Assembly (NCBI GenBank): GCA_013397795.1
Contig: VZTJ01002478.1
Location: 373,296 to 437,295 of the forward strand
Direction of reading: 5' to 3'
Source of the DNA: Orthonyx spaldingii
Taxonomy: Eukaryota > Chordata > Aves > Passeriformes > Orthonychidae
DNA length: 64,000 nt
Part shown: positions 12,699 through 25,900 of the stretch, one piece after another
Position numbering within the stretch: position 1 is the stretch's first letter
Layout: each line of letters begins with the position of its first letter
Program-made: the position numbers and the translations under genes
The notes under the pieces: model-generated
The model's input: the letters and a program-made list of their open reading frames with translations, nothing else
Told to the model about the DNA's origin: nothing
Databases searched by the model: none

Positions 12699-15418
12699 CA
12701 TTAGATGCAGTTGTAGCTGCCTGTATTTTCAATGCTATCAATGTGCCCTTATAATGAAGACTAAAATCTGTCCAAGCCATTAAATTTGTTTTAAGACAAA
12801 TTGTACCATGGAAAGATTTGGGTTTTCATACCTTTTTCATCATTAGGTATGGGTTACTGTCTCAGTAACAAGACATATTAAGATTTCAACCTCTTCTTCC
12901 CTGTTGGCAGTGAGTGGATTCTTTTAAATACTCAATATTAGTTCCCTGAGAACTGAATAAGGTTCTGAAATGTGCTTCTCATAAATATATAAAGGCATTT
13001 TGCAGCTGGGAGCATGTAGAACTCAGTTTCTTGTAGTTTTCATTCTTTTACATGAAATCAAAATCTGATCTTAGGTGTTTTATGTAGGGAGTTCTGTACT
13101 GAGTTTTTTCTTAGAAATCTATTTTAAACAAATCACCTAGTGTTATTCACAGAAGGGGCTGACCTACCAGACTTTGGGTCAGAAGGGGGCAGAAGAGACT
13201 AAGTGAAGTTCTGAGATAACATTTATAAGCAAAACAGAAGAAATTTACCTTCTAGAATAACATCATCGTGAGGTTTAAAACTATTAATCAAAAATGATAA
13301 CCTTGTACTTTTTCTTCTTGGTTCAGGAAGATAGTCAACATGCTGTAGCCTTTCTATGGCAAATTAGATACAGATGCCCTTTGCTGAAAAATACAATTTT
13401 TATCCAGATTTATCTTAGCTATTTGCAGGAGTTTATTTGTCAACTTAATTAGAGAAAAAAAAAAAACAAAAAAAAACCACCCAAATTATCAGTAAGGCGT
13501 AATTTACTTGCACGTTAACCTTGCTAGGATGTACATTCTGGTAATGTTTAGCTGCCCTGTTAGGTGATTGTTCATATAGTTTATGCTTAGGCAGTTTGTA
13601 TTTTGAACATGCATGTGTAATGTAGCTATGAAACCTTAGGCAAAATATGCTGCAGTATCATCCCTTCAAGGTGACTTTCTTTCACGCTTTGGTGCTTCTT
13701 ACATTTCCATTCGTCTATGTGCCATATCTCGCTTCATATCCAGCTGGATTACACAGAAATTGATCGTGATTTTTAAGATAGAGCCAAAACTCCCAGGAGA
13801 TCATCTTTATGCAAATCACATACTCAAGAGGAGTGAATAGATGCTTAGAATAAAGGAAAAGTGGATAATTACCTGTTGGGTGGTAAATAATCATATGCCT
13901 AAAAGAAGACAGAAAAATAAGCACTGTGCGTGTTTGATATTTTTGTATTTGATATAATTTAGGATTTTTGGTATAGTGCTTAATATTTAGAGAAAAAATG
14001 TCATTTTACAGATAGAAGAATTTAATTTTGTTATATTTTCCTTGCTCTATTGCACATCCTTCATTTGTTTCTCAATCTGTTTGTATATTATATCTCTGTA
14101 AAAGTGCTTTTCTGTTTGGGGTGGTGGTTGTTGGTTATGTTTTTTAAGAAAAAATATCTGTATTTCAGACAAAGTAGTATGAGATTGGAAAGTCATGCTG
14201 GTCAAATAAGCACTGTTCTTGGCTTGTTGGATTTTTTTGTTGGTGGGGTGATTTTTTGGGATTGTTTTGTTTGTTTTTTGGTTTTTTTTTTTAAGAAGGG
14301 AACCCAGCCAGAAAAGATTTAATTTTGAAAGTTTATGAAATAAAGATAGTTTCTTATTTTACAAATGCTCTTATGTATAGCAATTTATAAATGCTGTATA
14401 TACACACTGACTCTGCTTCTAATGATAAAATGAAAAATATTAAAATTACTTTTAAAATTTCTCTGCTGTTATAAAGCAACTACAAGTGGTATTGTGTACA
14501 TAAATTGTAATTGTGTGTTATACTTGAATGATAACATTTATAATCTGAGACATGGTTTCAAATAGGTATTTCAGAGTAAATACATACATTTTAGCTTCAA
14601 AGAAAACACTTGTTATTTGCACTGACCATTCTTCAAATGTCATGTGCATGTATGGGAGGAATAGCAGTATTAGAAGGTGCAAAAATAAGTGAAATGTATA
14701 AGCTAAGTTGACTGATTTTAGTAGTATTTCATGAAAATATAGGTTTGATTCATGAAAAAAAAAAGTGACCAATTGTCCATATCTCTGTCAATGTGCCTAA
14801 TACATTTGTGCATGCATATATATGTATTCCTAGTTTGGTTACTTAGATTTTAGAAGGATTATTCCTGTACTTCAAATTAAGAAATCAATTTTCAGAATCA
14901 GGACCCTTCTACTACTTAGAGAAACTTGTTAATAAAGTATTTATGAAAGCAATCTTCAGTCAACTGTATAAGTTCTAAACAAATTTTTGAAGCTGTAAAA
15001 ATTTCACTGGGGCGGTTTTTTTTTACAGTTTGTTATGATACTATTCCTAGTTGCTTTTTGTTACTTTTGTTTGCTTAATGACAACTACAAACTTGGCAAA
15101 TACCTAGCTAGTATGAATTCATTATTATGCCAACTAGCTTAATCAGTTATACAGATTCTTCTTGTGATATGTTGGAATGGTAGCTGCATAAAGGGAAAAA
15201 TAGATACTATTCATAAAGGCAAACTATATTTTTTCTTTAGAGTGTACATTAAAATATTTCTCCCCCTAGAATAATTGTCAGTCTCTGTTCATAATGAATT
15301 AAATTCATGGTACATAAGATTCCTCTTGACAGGTTTCACAACCCACTAATAATTAAGTTAATGAGCTTTTCAGTTCTCAGAAGAACAAACTCATTGTTTT
15401 CATTTGTAAAGACAGTAT
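12699..15418. other. AT-rich non-coding DNA with low-complexity patches
   Basis: No gene was recognised. An A/C-only patch lies at about 13455-13485 and a G/T-rich patch at 14222-14295. A small open frame at 14050-14322 runs through the G/T patch and owes its hydrophobic, Phe/Val/Gly-rich translation to base composition, not to protein function. Confidence 0.55.
14222..14295. repeat. G/T-rich low-complexity patch
   Basis: The stretch is made of T runs broken by G, GG and GGGG, with almost no C and few A. It is the complement of the A/C-rich patches seen elsewhere in the window. Confidence 0.75.
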
Positions 15419-16065
15419 TATAGAATCACAGAATGATTGAGGCTGGCAGGGACTTCTGGAGGTCATCTGGTTCTACACCTCTACTCAGGCAGGGTCATCT
15501 AGAGCAGGTTGCTCAGCACCATGTCCAGATGGCTTTTGGGGATCTCCAGCGATGGAGACCCCACAGCCTTTTTGCTGAGGGACGTGTTCCAGAAGTCAGA
15601 ATGATAAAATCTTCACTTCCATTCAGGACTCTCCTGTGTTTCGGTTTGTCCCTGTTGCCTCTGGTCCTGTGACTGAGCACCATTGAAAAGAGCTTGGCTC
15701 TGTTCTCTTTACACCGTCTCTTCGGGTACTTACACACATTGATGTGATATCACTGAGCCTTCTTTTTTCAGCCTGAAGCACCAACTCTCTCAGCTTTCCT
15801 TAATCACCTTTGGAAGTCTCTGAAAGCCCCTTAATCATTTCAGTGGCCCTTTGCTGGACTATGCCAGTAGTTCCATATCTTTCTTGTGATTGTGAGCCCA
15901 GAACTGGACCCAGCATCTGAGAAGTGGTCAGAGTAGAGGGAAAGGCTCACTTGCCTTGACTTCTTGGCAGCACCTTGCCTCACACAGCCCAGAATCTCAT
16001 TTGCCTTCTTTTAGAGAAGGGCACATTGCTGGTTCACATTTAACCTGTCTACAGGGGGCTGACAT
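15419..16065 (-). mobile_element. CR1 LINE, 5'-truncated 3' fragment
   Basis: The left end, TAGAATCACAGAATGATTGA followed by GGCTGGCAGGGACTTCTGG, is the reverse complement of the avian CR1 3' terminus. Reading rightward, the sequence follows CR1 features in reverse: a CTGGTTC-type segment, GCCTCTGGTCCTGTGACTG, GTGGCCCTTTGCTGGACT, CCCAGAACTGGACCCAGCA and CTCATTTGCCTTCTTT. It fades after about 16065. This is the usual fate of CR1 insertions, which keep the 3' end and lose the 5' part. The reading frame is broken by substitutions and indels; the small open frames at 15433-15672 (plus) and 15513-15737 (minus) lie within it and are not genes. Confidence 0.92.
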
Positions 16066-19000
16066 TATGTATCTACAGCTTTAAGTGAATTTGAATTTAC
16101 TGGATATTTTTCCTCAAACGTAGTCAAGACTTACTTATCTGTAATTTTTCTTTGGGGAAAAAAATTAAAATTTGAAGTTACTTAAACCTGCCAAATTGTA
16201 TCTTTTGGGATTCATTACTCTATGCTGTTATATTTTGCCTTTACAGTAATTCTGGTTTTGTACTGAAATGCTAGCTAGATTATTGTGTCAGACATACGAA
16301 ATTCAGATTTTTGTTCATGTAGGTTAATATAATTTTCAAATAATATTAAATGCAGTACAGTATCTTTCTGGCAAGATATCAGAAATAGTATTTATTAATG
16401 TTTTAGAATAGTTTCCAGAGCAGAAATAGTAGATAGAGCAACCATGAAAATCAAGCAGATTGCATAAATAATTATTGTGTGGAAACCTAGCTCATACTGA
16501 TAAACACTTTACAGATAATTACATTCTACTGATCTGCTGTTCAGTGTGAAAAGGCTAATAGGGCACAACCCCCAATACACTTCCAGGTGTATCTCAGTGA
16601 TAAAATTGTTGACAGAAAGACAATTGAGAATATGTTATGGTGGATAACTACTTTAATCCACAATGTAATGTGGCTGTCCCGAAATGATATGTGTATGAAT
16701 ATTATCAACTTGTTCTTCAGAAATATTTGCCAAATATTGTAGAAAATTCGATAAAGTGAACTTGACTCTGCGCTGTGTGATTTACATGTATCCCAGGACC
16801 ACCTTCTCTGACATACAGCTAGAATCACATATCTCTGGGTCACAGCCCTCTGTTGACACATACCATGTAATTTTTTACAAGTTTTTTGAGCAGCAGTCAA
16901 AAACCATTTTTGTTCTTCAATTCTCCAGTTTCAGCCTCACTTTCTGATCTCTTATATGTTCTATGCATACATCTTACTCAGTGCCCTTCCCTATATGATT
17001 TTGTACAAATTTTTACATTCTAATCCAGTAGACTTACAATCATTTTTACTGAGGGAAGAGTGGTAGTTAAAAAGAAGAAAATGTGTTACCTCCTTTCTGG
17101 ATCTCCATCAACTGATCTTAAAGGGTGCAGCCTTGAAGAAGTGTGCAGTGTGTTTTTCTTTCTGACAGTAGTTATCGCTTCCTTTCCTATGAGGGAGCTG
17201 AGATGTGATAAGATAAAAGAAATGAAGCTTTAAGTTATCTTTTTAATCCTCATTCCTAAGATTACTTTTAAAGAAGGTATTTTCTCCTATCTCAAGGGAT
17301 GCTCCAGTGTAACTTCTACTAACATTTATTCTGAAAAACATGTTTTTTGTAGAGATTGCAGAAATAGCACTAACACAAAAATTCATATCACAGTTGATAG
17401 TTATGCAGAATAATACAAATGTAGTACATTTATGTCAAACCTTAGTTTTCAGAAGGAAAAGTTGGGGGGTTTTTTCCTAACAACTACTTACACAAGCTTA
17501 ATATTTTACCCTTCTTTCTTAAGTTTCGTCTAAAGCAATATTTTGCAACTAAAAAGATCATCTGATAGTCCACCATTTATCTTGTGCAAAGCAACATTAA
17601 ATTTATCCTATGTTTTTTTTTAATGTTTCATCGCTATTAACCAAAAAGAGACATTTTATCATGGGAAAGGGTAGGATCCCAAGTGTCAGAATTATGTATT
17701 GGAGTCTTTAGCTTTAGACAGGAAAAGGTTGAATTAGTTGATATAGCACAACTGTACCTTATAAAGGCCTCATAATATAGAGCAAAAAAATGTCAGGCTA
17801 AAATCTGAGAAATATGGAATCAACGGCCAAGGCAGCACTCAAAAATGCTAGGTAAAGAAACTCCTTAAAATCTGGAGTCAATCTCTGTGCAGTTTGAGAC
17901 TTTACAGGTATTTTTCCTTGTGGAAGCAACTATGAAAAGGAACTGTGTTTATATTATTTTAAATGAGTTATACTTTAATCAGTTTTTAAGCGTAAATAGA
18001 CTTTTGATGCATTTTTTTTTTACCAGATTTATATACTATCAAATTCTGTGCAACTATTTCAAAGCATAATTTACTACTTTGAATAGAGTATGACTAAGAT
18101 TTATCATGTTTGCCTTGTTACTTGAAGAGGAACACTCTGAACCAAACTTTTTCCCCTGGAAAGAAATATGGATGTGTCTCCTTGTCTGATCAGGAGGGCT
18201 TGTCCAATACAAGATTTAGCTAATGCCAAATCTTATCCTTTCAAAATTTATAACTTCCCTTTTAAATATTTCAAATTAAGCTACAACAAAGCTATAAAAT
18301 TCTCTTATTAAAAAATCATTATTACTTAGTAAGAAGCCATTTGCTAGCTAGCTGTTTAAAAGCTAATGTTATTAATTTTTATTTATCCAATATTTCATAT
18401 TTAAAGTGCCCAAATGTACCATTTTTTTTTTTATGTAATATAAAGAAACATAAAAAATAGTGGTTTTTTGCAGCAAGTTTATATAATACCTTCAATCTCT
18501 TTAATTGCATAGAAACCTGTCCGTTATCAAAAAGGAGTGACATCATATGGCAGCATGTGTGACTGAAGATTAAAACAGTAGCAGAAAAATTATAGGAAAT
18601 ATTAATTTAAGAAAACTGCCATATGCAGTTCAAGGAAAAAGCACATAGAAGAATGCAAAACTGCAAACAAAACAGTAGTTCAGAAGCAACCGAGGAAATT
18701 AGCATTGTTTTATAGTATTTAATCCATTAAATTCTTTCTTGCGTGTCTGTAAAGCTGCAATCTGTAATGTGTGTGAAGGCATGGAAAATGTAAACTTTAT
18801 CTGGAATTTAGAGCTTGATAAAATTGGTTTTCTGTTTAATTCTTCATTAAGGCATGGTATTTGCTTTATATTTCTTCTGTTGACTTCACCATAATATTTC
18901 TGTAGTGAAAGGATATCTTTAGTAACCACAGGAAGATTATTTCAAACTTTAGTATAATATCTGCTTTTGGGAATGTAGTTCTTTCTAGTTTTGTTTCACC

Positions 19001-19192
19001 AGGTGTTTCACAATCTTTGTTCCTACTTGTTGCTTTGACAAATTTAATCCTGTTTACACAATTAAGTTAGTCTTTTCCATCTTTTTCTTTTTGACATTTT
19101 CTTTTTGAAAAATATAATTGTATTTTGGTGAAACAGCTTTAAACAGAAAATAAGGAGACTGAGTATAAATAAAGTTGACTTCTGCAGGACTG

Positions 19193-19280
19193 CTTTTTTG
19201 TTTTGTGTTTGTTGAGGTTTGGGGAGGTGGGTGCTTCGGGGTGGCTTTTTCTGTTTGTTTGGGTTGTTTTGGGTTTTTTC
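19193..19280. repeat. G/T-rich low-complexity patch
   Basis: Runs of T broken by single to quadruple G, with very little A or C. The overlapping small open frames on both strands derive from this composition. Confidence 0.7.
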
Positions 19281-20886
19281 CTCTCACCTTCCCAACATGT
19301 TGGGAAAACTGGGCAGCTCAGATGTGTTGAGTGCCAGGAGGAAATCATCCTTACCAAATGTGATAAGTCTGTCACCTCTTTGCTGGGATCATTTCTGTAG
19401 TCTGACTTGTAAGTATGTGAACACAGAACAGCTCAATATGTAAACTGATGCTGGTCTTAAAAAGATGAGCAGGCAGGAGAGAAGCGTGGGCGGGGGGAGG
19501 CAGTGCTAGAGATACAATCGTGCCCTGGTTCTGTGGTGCCGTGGTGGGGCTGATCCCTGCCAAAGACACATCAGCAGCGCTGTGGAGATTTGTAGCATTG
19601 CTCCTATCAAATGGCAAGCACGAGTTCTGAGGGTTTCTTCTGAGGAGTGTTGTATTTTTCTTCCTGTCAACACGCTGAGTAAGCCAGCTTATTAATGATC
19701 CTTCCTTTCATGGGACATTCAAAAGGGACAGGGATTTGCAAGATGCATTTGGGTGCTAGAGAACAAACAGAACTCATATATGCATAATACGACCAGCATG
19801 CAGATTTTGTCTTTCATATCTGTGTGCTATTAAACACCAACTGGTTCTGTTATTTTAAAAATATTTTTTAAATCCTTGCAAATTCTTGTCTGAGATTTCC
19901 TTTGTGCTTTGAAGCAAACATTCCTGCAAGATAATCATGTCCAGCATTTTAAAGCTTTAAAACTTTGGCTATTGTTACAAGAGGTCAAAAGAATTTGATA
20001 GCTGCTTTTTAGATGAAAGAAGCAAATGTGATTGGCGGTGCCTGGGGTTTGCATCAGTACACTGCAAATAGTCCACCAGATTTAACAAGGATTTAGCAGT
20101 AATGACAAAATCTTCTATTAAATCTATGGCATTTTTAAGTTATTTAATTATGAAAGATGGTCTCTTAGGAGGGTTGGCCAAGAGGCTATGTGAGTTGTGT
20201 GGTTAGATGATGGTACTTTCGTGTTTGGTCAAAATGTCAGGAGTTCATTGAACTCTATTAGGGAAACAGTGGTGGAATTTCAATTGTAAAAATAAACTAC
20301 TTTTAACTTTTTGTTCACTGAAGTACTCTGAGTGTAAAATATAAAACTGCTGTATTTGTCTAAATATGTATTGTGTATGAAATATTTCTGTCACTGTTTT
20401 CCACCCTTGTCACATTCTGTGGCTTCCTAACACATACAGATGAATTGTTCACGTAGATTTTACAAGTGTGTTTTCTGCCGAGCTTTCTGGTCAGTGCATA
20501 GAATAGATTCGTCTGAAACTTATATTTTTAGGTATGTCCTTTGGCAACGTTTTAAAATTTCTCAGTTTTCCATCAGTTTTTCTAGCATGTAATTTAAACT
20601 TCATACTTAACTATGAAATATATATTTTGTACCCCTCTATTTAGAGACTGTGTCTTTCTGTGTTGTGAAGGCTCTCTTTGTGTGTTAGATCTGTCTTTTT
20701 TAAAGCTTATCTTGATTTCTGGGAGTACATGGAAAACATAATTGATTCAATAGATTAAATTTTGTCATGCAGGAATCATTAATAAATAATACAGTATTGC
20801 TGTAAGAAAAGAAGGAGGCCAAAGTGCATAGGTTGAATCATGAGGGTTACCACACAACAGCTCATTAGATGAATTCAATTAAAGAT

Positions 20887-20930
20887 TATACATATATATG
20901 TGTGTGTGTGTGTGTGTGTGTACACATATA
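20887..20930. repeat. (TA)n-(TG)n-(TA)n alternating tract
   Basis: Forty-four bases alternate strictly between pyrimidine and purine: a TA-rich start, a TG run of about 11 repeats, then TACACATATA. Such tracts can adopt left-handed Z-DNA and are often length-polymorphic. Confidence 0.9.
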
Positions 20931-21099
20931 AATATTTGGTAGTCTTCTTGCAAAGAGATTTAATCCTTGCTAGAGGAAAAAACTGTACCAGGAGACTCTG
21001 TTAATTATGTTGCATTTCAAAGCTGACAGGGAGAAAATAGAATTAAATATTTTTAAAATATATGGGGTTTCAAGCCCATTACATTGAAAATAGTTGTAT

Positions 21100-21240
21100 T
21101 GTTCTTACAAACCTTTTAGAGCAAGATGCTGCTAAAGCCAAGGTCACGGGTTTGGTCCCTGTATGGGCCATTTACTTAAGAGTTGGACTCAATGATCCTT
21201 CTGCGTCCCTTCCAACTCAGAGTATTCTGTGATTCTGTGA
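21100..21240 (+). mobile_element. tRNA-Ile-derived SINE with CR1-like tail (TguSINE1-type)
   Basis: From TTAGAGC at 21116 to GGGCCA at 21170 the sequence follows the 3' two-thirds of a vertebrate tRNA-Ile. This includes GCCAAGGTC and a T-arm/B-box-like GGGTTTGGTCCCTGTATGGG. It then passes into a CR1-type 3' end: GGACTCAATGATCCTT, CCCTTCCAACTCAGAGTATT and two CTGTGATT-type terminal units. A tRNA-Ile head joined to a CR1 tail is the known design of TguSINE1 from zebra finch; the tail lets the CR1 reverse transcriptase copy the RNA. The D-arm and A box are poorly preserved, so the start is approximate. It is a mobile-element copy, not a working tRNA gene. Confidence 0.85.
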
Positions 21241-22256
21241 AAAATTGTGTGATATCATATTTATTAATTCATGAAAAATCTAAGTTTCCTATCTGTTAAC
21301 TGGTTTTGTTCCTTTCTTTCTTGGAAACAATACAGTAAATAATCAGTGAGAGATCTCAACTTCAGAGGGAAAAAAAACCTAATTGGTCTTTGAATAAAAG
21401 AATTCCTTCATCTAGGAACATAGTTACTTATTTTGCAGTCTTAGGGGGCAGTTTCATTTAAAATACAATCATAACAAATATGTGGAATAAATTGCTTTCT
21501 TCTCTATAGTAGCTAATAAACCCCCTTAACACCACGATGGCACTTAAATCTAGAATAGTTTTGAAAGAAGAAAATAAGATTATGTTTTTTCCACCTTGGC
21601 AGGTGTGGATAGACTTTAGAAGTTCCCAACAGATGAAGACATTTTCTGTTGATGGTTTTATGCTTGTTTTGTTGCTTTGAATAATACTGCATTATAATAG
21701 ATTTTTGGGGTCAAATCCCCGCAGGCAAAAACCACGAGGGAACTCTCAGCAAGTAGTAATTCAGTTGCTGAGTTACCACATACTACTACTATGTCTTGAT
21801 TTCATCTAAATAATTGGGTTTTACTGTGTTTAGGGGTGCAAATATGCTTTTACATCACTACATTTAATGATGCAAATAAAGTTGTTGTCATGTATAAGGA
21901 TGTTCTTTGCTTGTGCCAAAGAACATTAGTCTGTATAGAGAATACCTTGTTAATTTCTGCAGATTTGGGATGAAACCTCTAGTACATGAAGTTTCTTTTC
22001 TAACATGCTTTGTGAGCATTAGCATTTGGTAGCTATTCTCTGTTCCTTGCAGACAGCAATACAGAAATGCCAGAATTACTACCTTTTTTTTTCTAAATGT
22101 AAACTGAGAAGACTCTTTTTACATGATTATGGTTTTAAACATTTGTTTTCAGTTTTGTATTTGAATATTATTTTCTACAAAATGTGGTTTCTAGTTTTGT
22201 TTTGTGACTTTTTGGAGGGCAGTTGATCACAGCACTGTTTTTCTTAAAAACATTTT

Positions 22257-22310
22257 TAAAACCCCCCAAAAATTAGACCAATAAACCAAAAAACCCCACC
22301 CCAAATTAAT
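22257..22310. repeat. A/C-rich low-complexity patch
   Basis: A and C dominate, with short T and G interruptions. The pattern is A runs alternating with CCCC or CCCCCC. Confidence 0.7.
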
Positions 22311-22897
22311 AATCTATAATCAGTGTTTATTTATTTCTGATAACTACAGTGATTATTTCCAGCTGGTGGAGCAGATTTTCTGTTATCATTATCTGTATAC
22401 ATTCTTGGCCGAAACATGCTGTGTTTCATCTCAAGATGTAAATTACTAAAATAGCAAGCTCAATTACTAGTTAATATTAGTACTTAACATTATGCAAACA
22501 GTATTCATTGCTCTTGGCAAACAACTGGGAAGGCAAAAGTCCCTGCCTAGAAGAGCCTACAGCTAACAAAATTCAAAATGGGTATTATCTGCATGCAAAA
22601 ATCTGACATATTTATAAATACTTGTGTCTGCATTACTCTAACATGTGCAACTATAGGTGCATAAAAAAACTTGGTGTTCTTTTCATAATCTTGTAAAAAT
22701 TGTAATTTTGGTCTAGCTACTTGCATGCATTAACTAGGAATACCATTTTTCTTACTGTATTTATAGTCATGTTGTGGCAGGAACAGGTTTTTGTTGAGGA
22801 ATATTGGATGACGTAGGCATAGAAGTAGTAACAACCATCTTGAATGTGATGGTTCTCAGTGCAATACCTAAAAAGGGCATTGCTTGCATGCACTATA

Positions 22898-22970
22898 TTT
22901 ATTTTCCAGTGTACATAGGAGCATTAATTTTATTTATTATTTTATTTTCCGGTGTATATAGTGGCGTTAA
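22898..22970. repeat. Two-copy tandem repeat, 43-bp period
   Basis: The 30 bases at 22898-22927, starting TTTATTTTCCAGTGTACATA, recur at 22941-22970 with about five substitutions. An AT-rich linker separates the copies. It is an old local duplication with no recognised function. Confidence 0.7.
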
Positions 22971-25900
22971 GGGGTGAAATATCATACACAAAGTATCAAC
23001 TCCCTTGGAGGTTCTGTTTATAAGTTTGAGTTCGCCATTTGTGGTGCCATGCTTTCTATATAAATGCTTTAAATCTTAAATTCAGTTCTTCCAATTCATG
23101 GATAAAGATTTTGAGAGATCCATATTTAGACAGTTCCATTAAAGTTGTGGCCTTTGTCTCAGCCTTACTTCAAGCCACCCTCGTGCCATAATTGTATTTC
23201 CCCTTTTTGTTCCTCTCATCTGCAGCTCTGGTTAATTTCTCTTCTCCATTCCATGTTAGATGAGTTGCACACCTTCAGAATGACTTTCTTCATGCAGTCC
23301 TCCTGATATATAGTTTAAAACAGTCATCTATATGTTAATAGTAGCACTGAATTAAAAAGTATAAATTCTGAAACATTCTATTTACATAATTTTGTCCCCA
23401 CGTTTGGTTTTCTGCTCTGTTTCTTTTTCTATATTCTTTGGAGTCTTCTCACTGTAGCAACAATTAAGTCTTTCTTATATCTGAGTTTTTACAGTTTGTA
23501 TTTCCATCCATGCCATCTCTGGGCTGCAGCCTGGATGGCAAGGGACTTGCTTACCTCCATGTTTTGTGCTTATGACCAGACACAATCACTTCAGGACATA
23601 GTGACTATAATTAGGCAAAGCCTCTCTTTTCTAACAGTGATGTACAAGTCACAACACCTGCATAGAGAGCTTCATATTCCCTGGTCTTGTCAAGATCTCC
23701 GTAAAGATCTGGGGATATGGGCACTGCCTGTCTTCTGCACTCCACTGTATGTTATGTAAAACCTTTTTGTGACAAATCTGAAAGACTGCCTTTCTCTTGG
23801 AAAACCAGTACGTAGCAATAACTGCTCAAATTGCATCTCAGATCACAAGATACTGCATTTAGTGCATCCCATTAGTCACAGCTTCTGGTGTCTCTAACTT
23901 ACCGGAGGGATTCTTCAGGGAAGGCTCTTGTCCCCTGATCCAGTTGGGGTGTCAGAAGTAAAGCCACTTTCTACAATGGAGAAGAAGATGCTGCATGAAC
24001 CATACAAACTCACTCAGCAGGCAATGAATGTCACCTATATGATGGTACCTTGGGGCTCATCTAACATGTGAGAAATTTGCTCTGGTCTGTTTCCTACCAT
24101 GCATAGCTGCTGTAGCCACTGCTTGCCTAGCTGACTGATAGTAGTATTATTTTAGTATTTGCTCTTTACTGTTAGTTCACTTATTTTCTTAAGCTAGACT
24201 ATGGAATTATTACAGTCTTATTACTTGCCTATTCCTTCCCCCCCCGAGTATTTATGAAATAATTTTCCCACTTTTGAATTTGTGAATTTATACAGTGCGT
24301 TTGTTAATTAAGGAAAGCAACAGATGTAGATCAGTGCTGTAGCAAGAAAGCTTACCAACCAATGGTTTGATATTATATACTAAATCCTATAGCAGCACTG
24401 TTCGTTAGCAGGCTGCCTTTTCAATAATGCTATTTATTAGGAGTAACTCTTAGTTAATTTCAGTGATTATGGTTTCTCTGGCTGGTGCAAAGCCTATAGA
24501 TGTTCAGCCCATATAATCCTATAGTGTTGTCAGAAGTGTCAGCAGGTTTTGTGTAGAGAATTAAATTGCAGAGAATTAGTTAGGATTAACCCTTTTACTA
24601 TAGGGAGAGGGATTTCTGCGTCCAAAGCCATACAAGTATGAGGAGAGGTTGTACAACTGCTGGGCATGGGTGGCTTGATCTCAAGAAAAAGGCAAGCAGT
24701 CTTGGGAGTGATGTTTGCAGGCGGCTGCTTTGAATAGCTAACCCAAGAACCTTCTAGTATCTCATTAACTGAATGTAGTGACTTGAACGAAACAACTTCT
24801 AGTACAACCTCAATTTGGAGTTCTGTCAGTGCTCTGAGATGGAAAAATTCAGCATTCAGTAGCAGATTGAAACGTAAGTTGATTTAAGCTCTGTAGTTTG
24901 GAAGTGAAGTCAGGATCAGGGTGGCCTCAAATTGGTTATTTCTGCAGGCAAGTCCAAATTCTGAACTATCCACACAAATTTTATTTCTGGTACCATTAAG
25001 AAGCACCTTGGTCTCTTCAGCCCACCACTCAATTGCTATGTTTGTGTTCACTATATTTGTTTACCCACAAGGGCCTTTGCTCTGCTTCACTGCTACCCTG
25101 AGGCATCCTGATCCCTACCAATGTCATAGTACCATGATGCAACTTCAAAGTGTGAAGCCTTGAGGCTTCCTGGAACACAGCAGAAAGAGCTGTAGCTGGC
25201 TGAATAAAACACTGCAAATTTCCCAAAGTTTGGTGCCTTGGGCAAACAGCCTGCTTGTTTTTCCATTATTCCCTTTCGAGGTCAGCTTTGAAGGAACCAG
25301 TGCTATGCCAGGTATCAACTTAGGAGGAGCAATGGTATGCATGTCTTGGCAGATCTGAAGATTTTTTAAGTGCTGAGAGGATTGATCTTGAACTTCAGGT
25401 TTCAAGGGCTGAGCATATGCATAAATCAGTGAAAGCATTTGTAACTGAGACAATAATGCCAATTTGGAATAATACTTGTTTTAACACCAAATCGATGACA
25501 GAGGCAGTAGGTAAATATTTTGTTTACCTACACCAATGACCAACAGGTGGACCTTAGTATCTGAAGCATAGTTTAGGGTTGGTTTTTTTTTGAACCTGAA
25601 CAGTTTGCTATTAAAGACATTTGAAAGTAGCCAAAATAAAGGACATAAAAGCTAAAAGAACAAAAAAAATCCCTCTCTACTTTGATTGCAGGTTGCACTA
25701 TGTGAGGCTAAGGTATCTGCACATTGCTGTAACCACGGTAAACTCATTATTGGAATGACAATGTAGTTAATTAAAAATTATTTACAGGCATTTCCTTGCT
25801 ACAGAATTACAGAATTCATCATAAGCTGTAAAATCCAACTAAGAAACAATACATATTTGGATAGCTAGTCCATCTCGGGTCTATGTTTAATTACATTGTT

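Larger units (their letters stand above)
16066..21089. other. Non-coding DNA, mostly unique
   Basis: No gene was recognised. Open frames such as 16541-16900 (minus, 119 codons) show no recognisable domain. A G/T-rich patch lies at 19193-19280 and is followed by a somewhat GC-richer stretch to about 19620 that I cannot classify. Near 20887-20930 there is an alternating pyrimidine-purine tract. Confidence 0.55.

Noticed and set aside
12523..12780. Open frames of 71 and 85 codons spanning the gap
   Set aside because: They read through unknown bases and homopolymers.
21116..21170. A functional tRNA-Ile gene
   Set aside because: The 5' half and anticodon arm do not fold, the T arm is mutated, and the sequence runs directly into a CR1-like tail, so it is a SINE.
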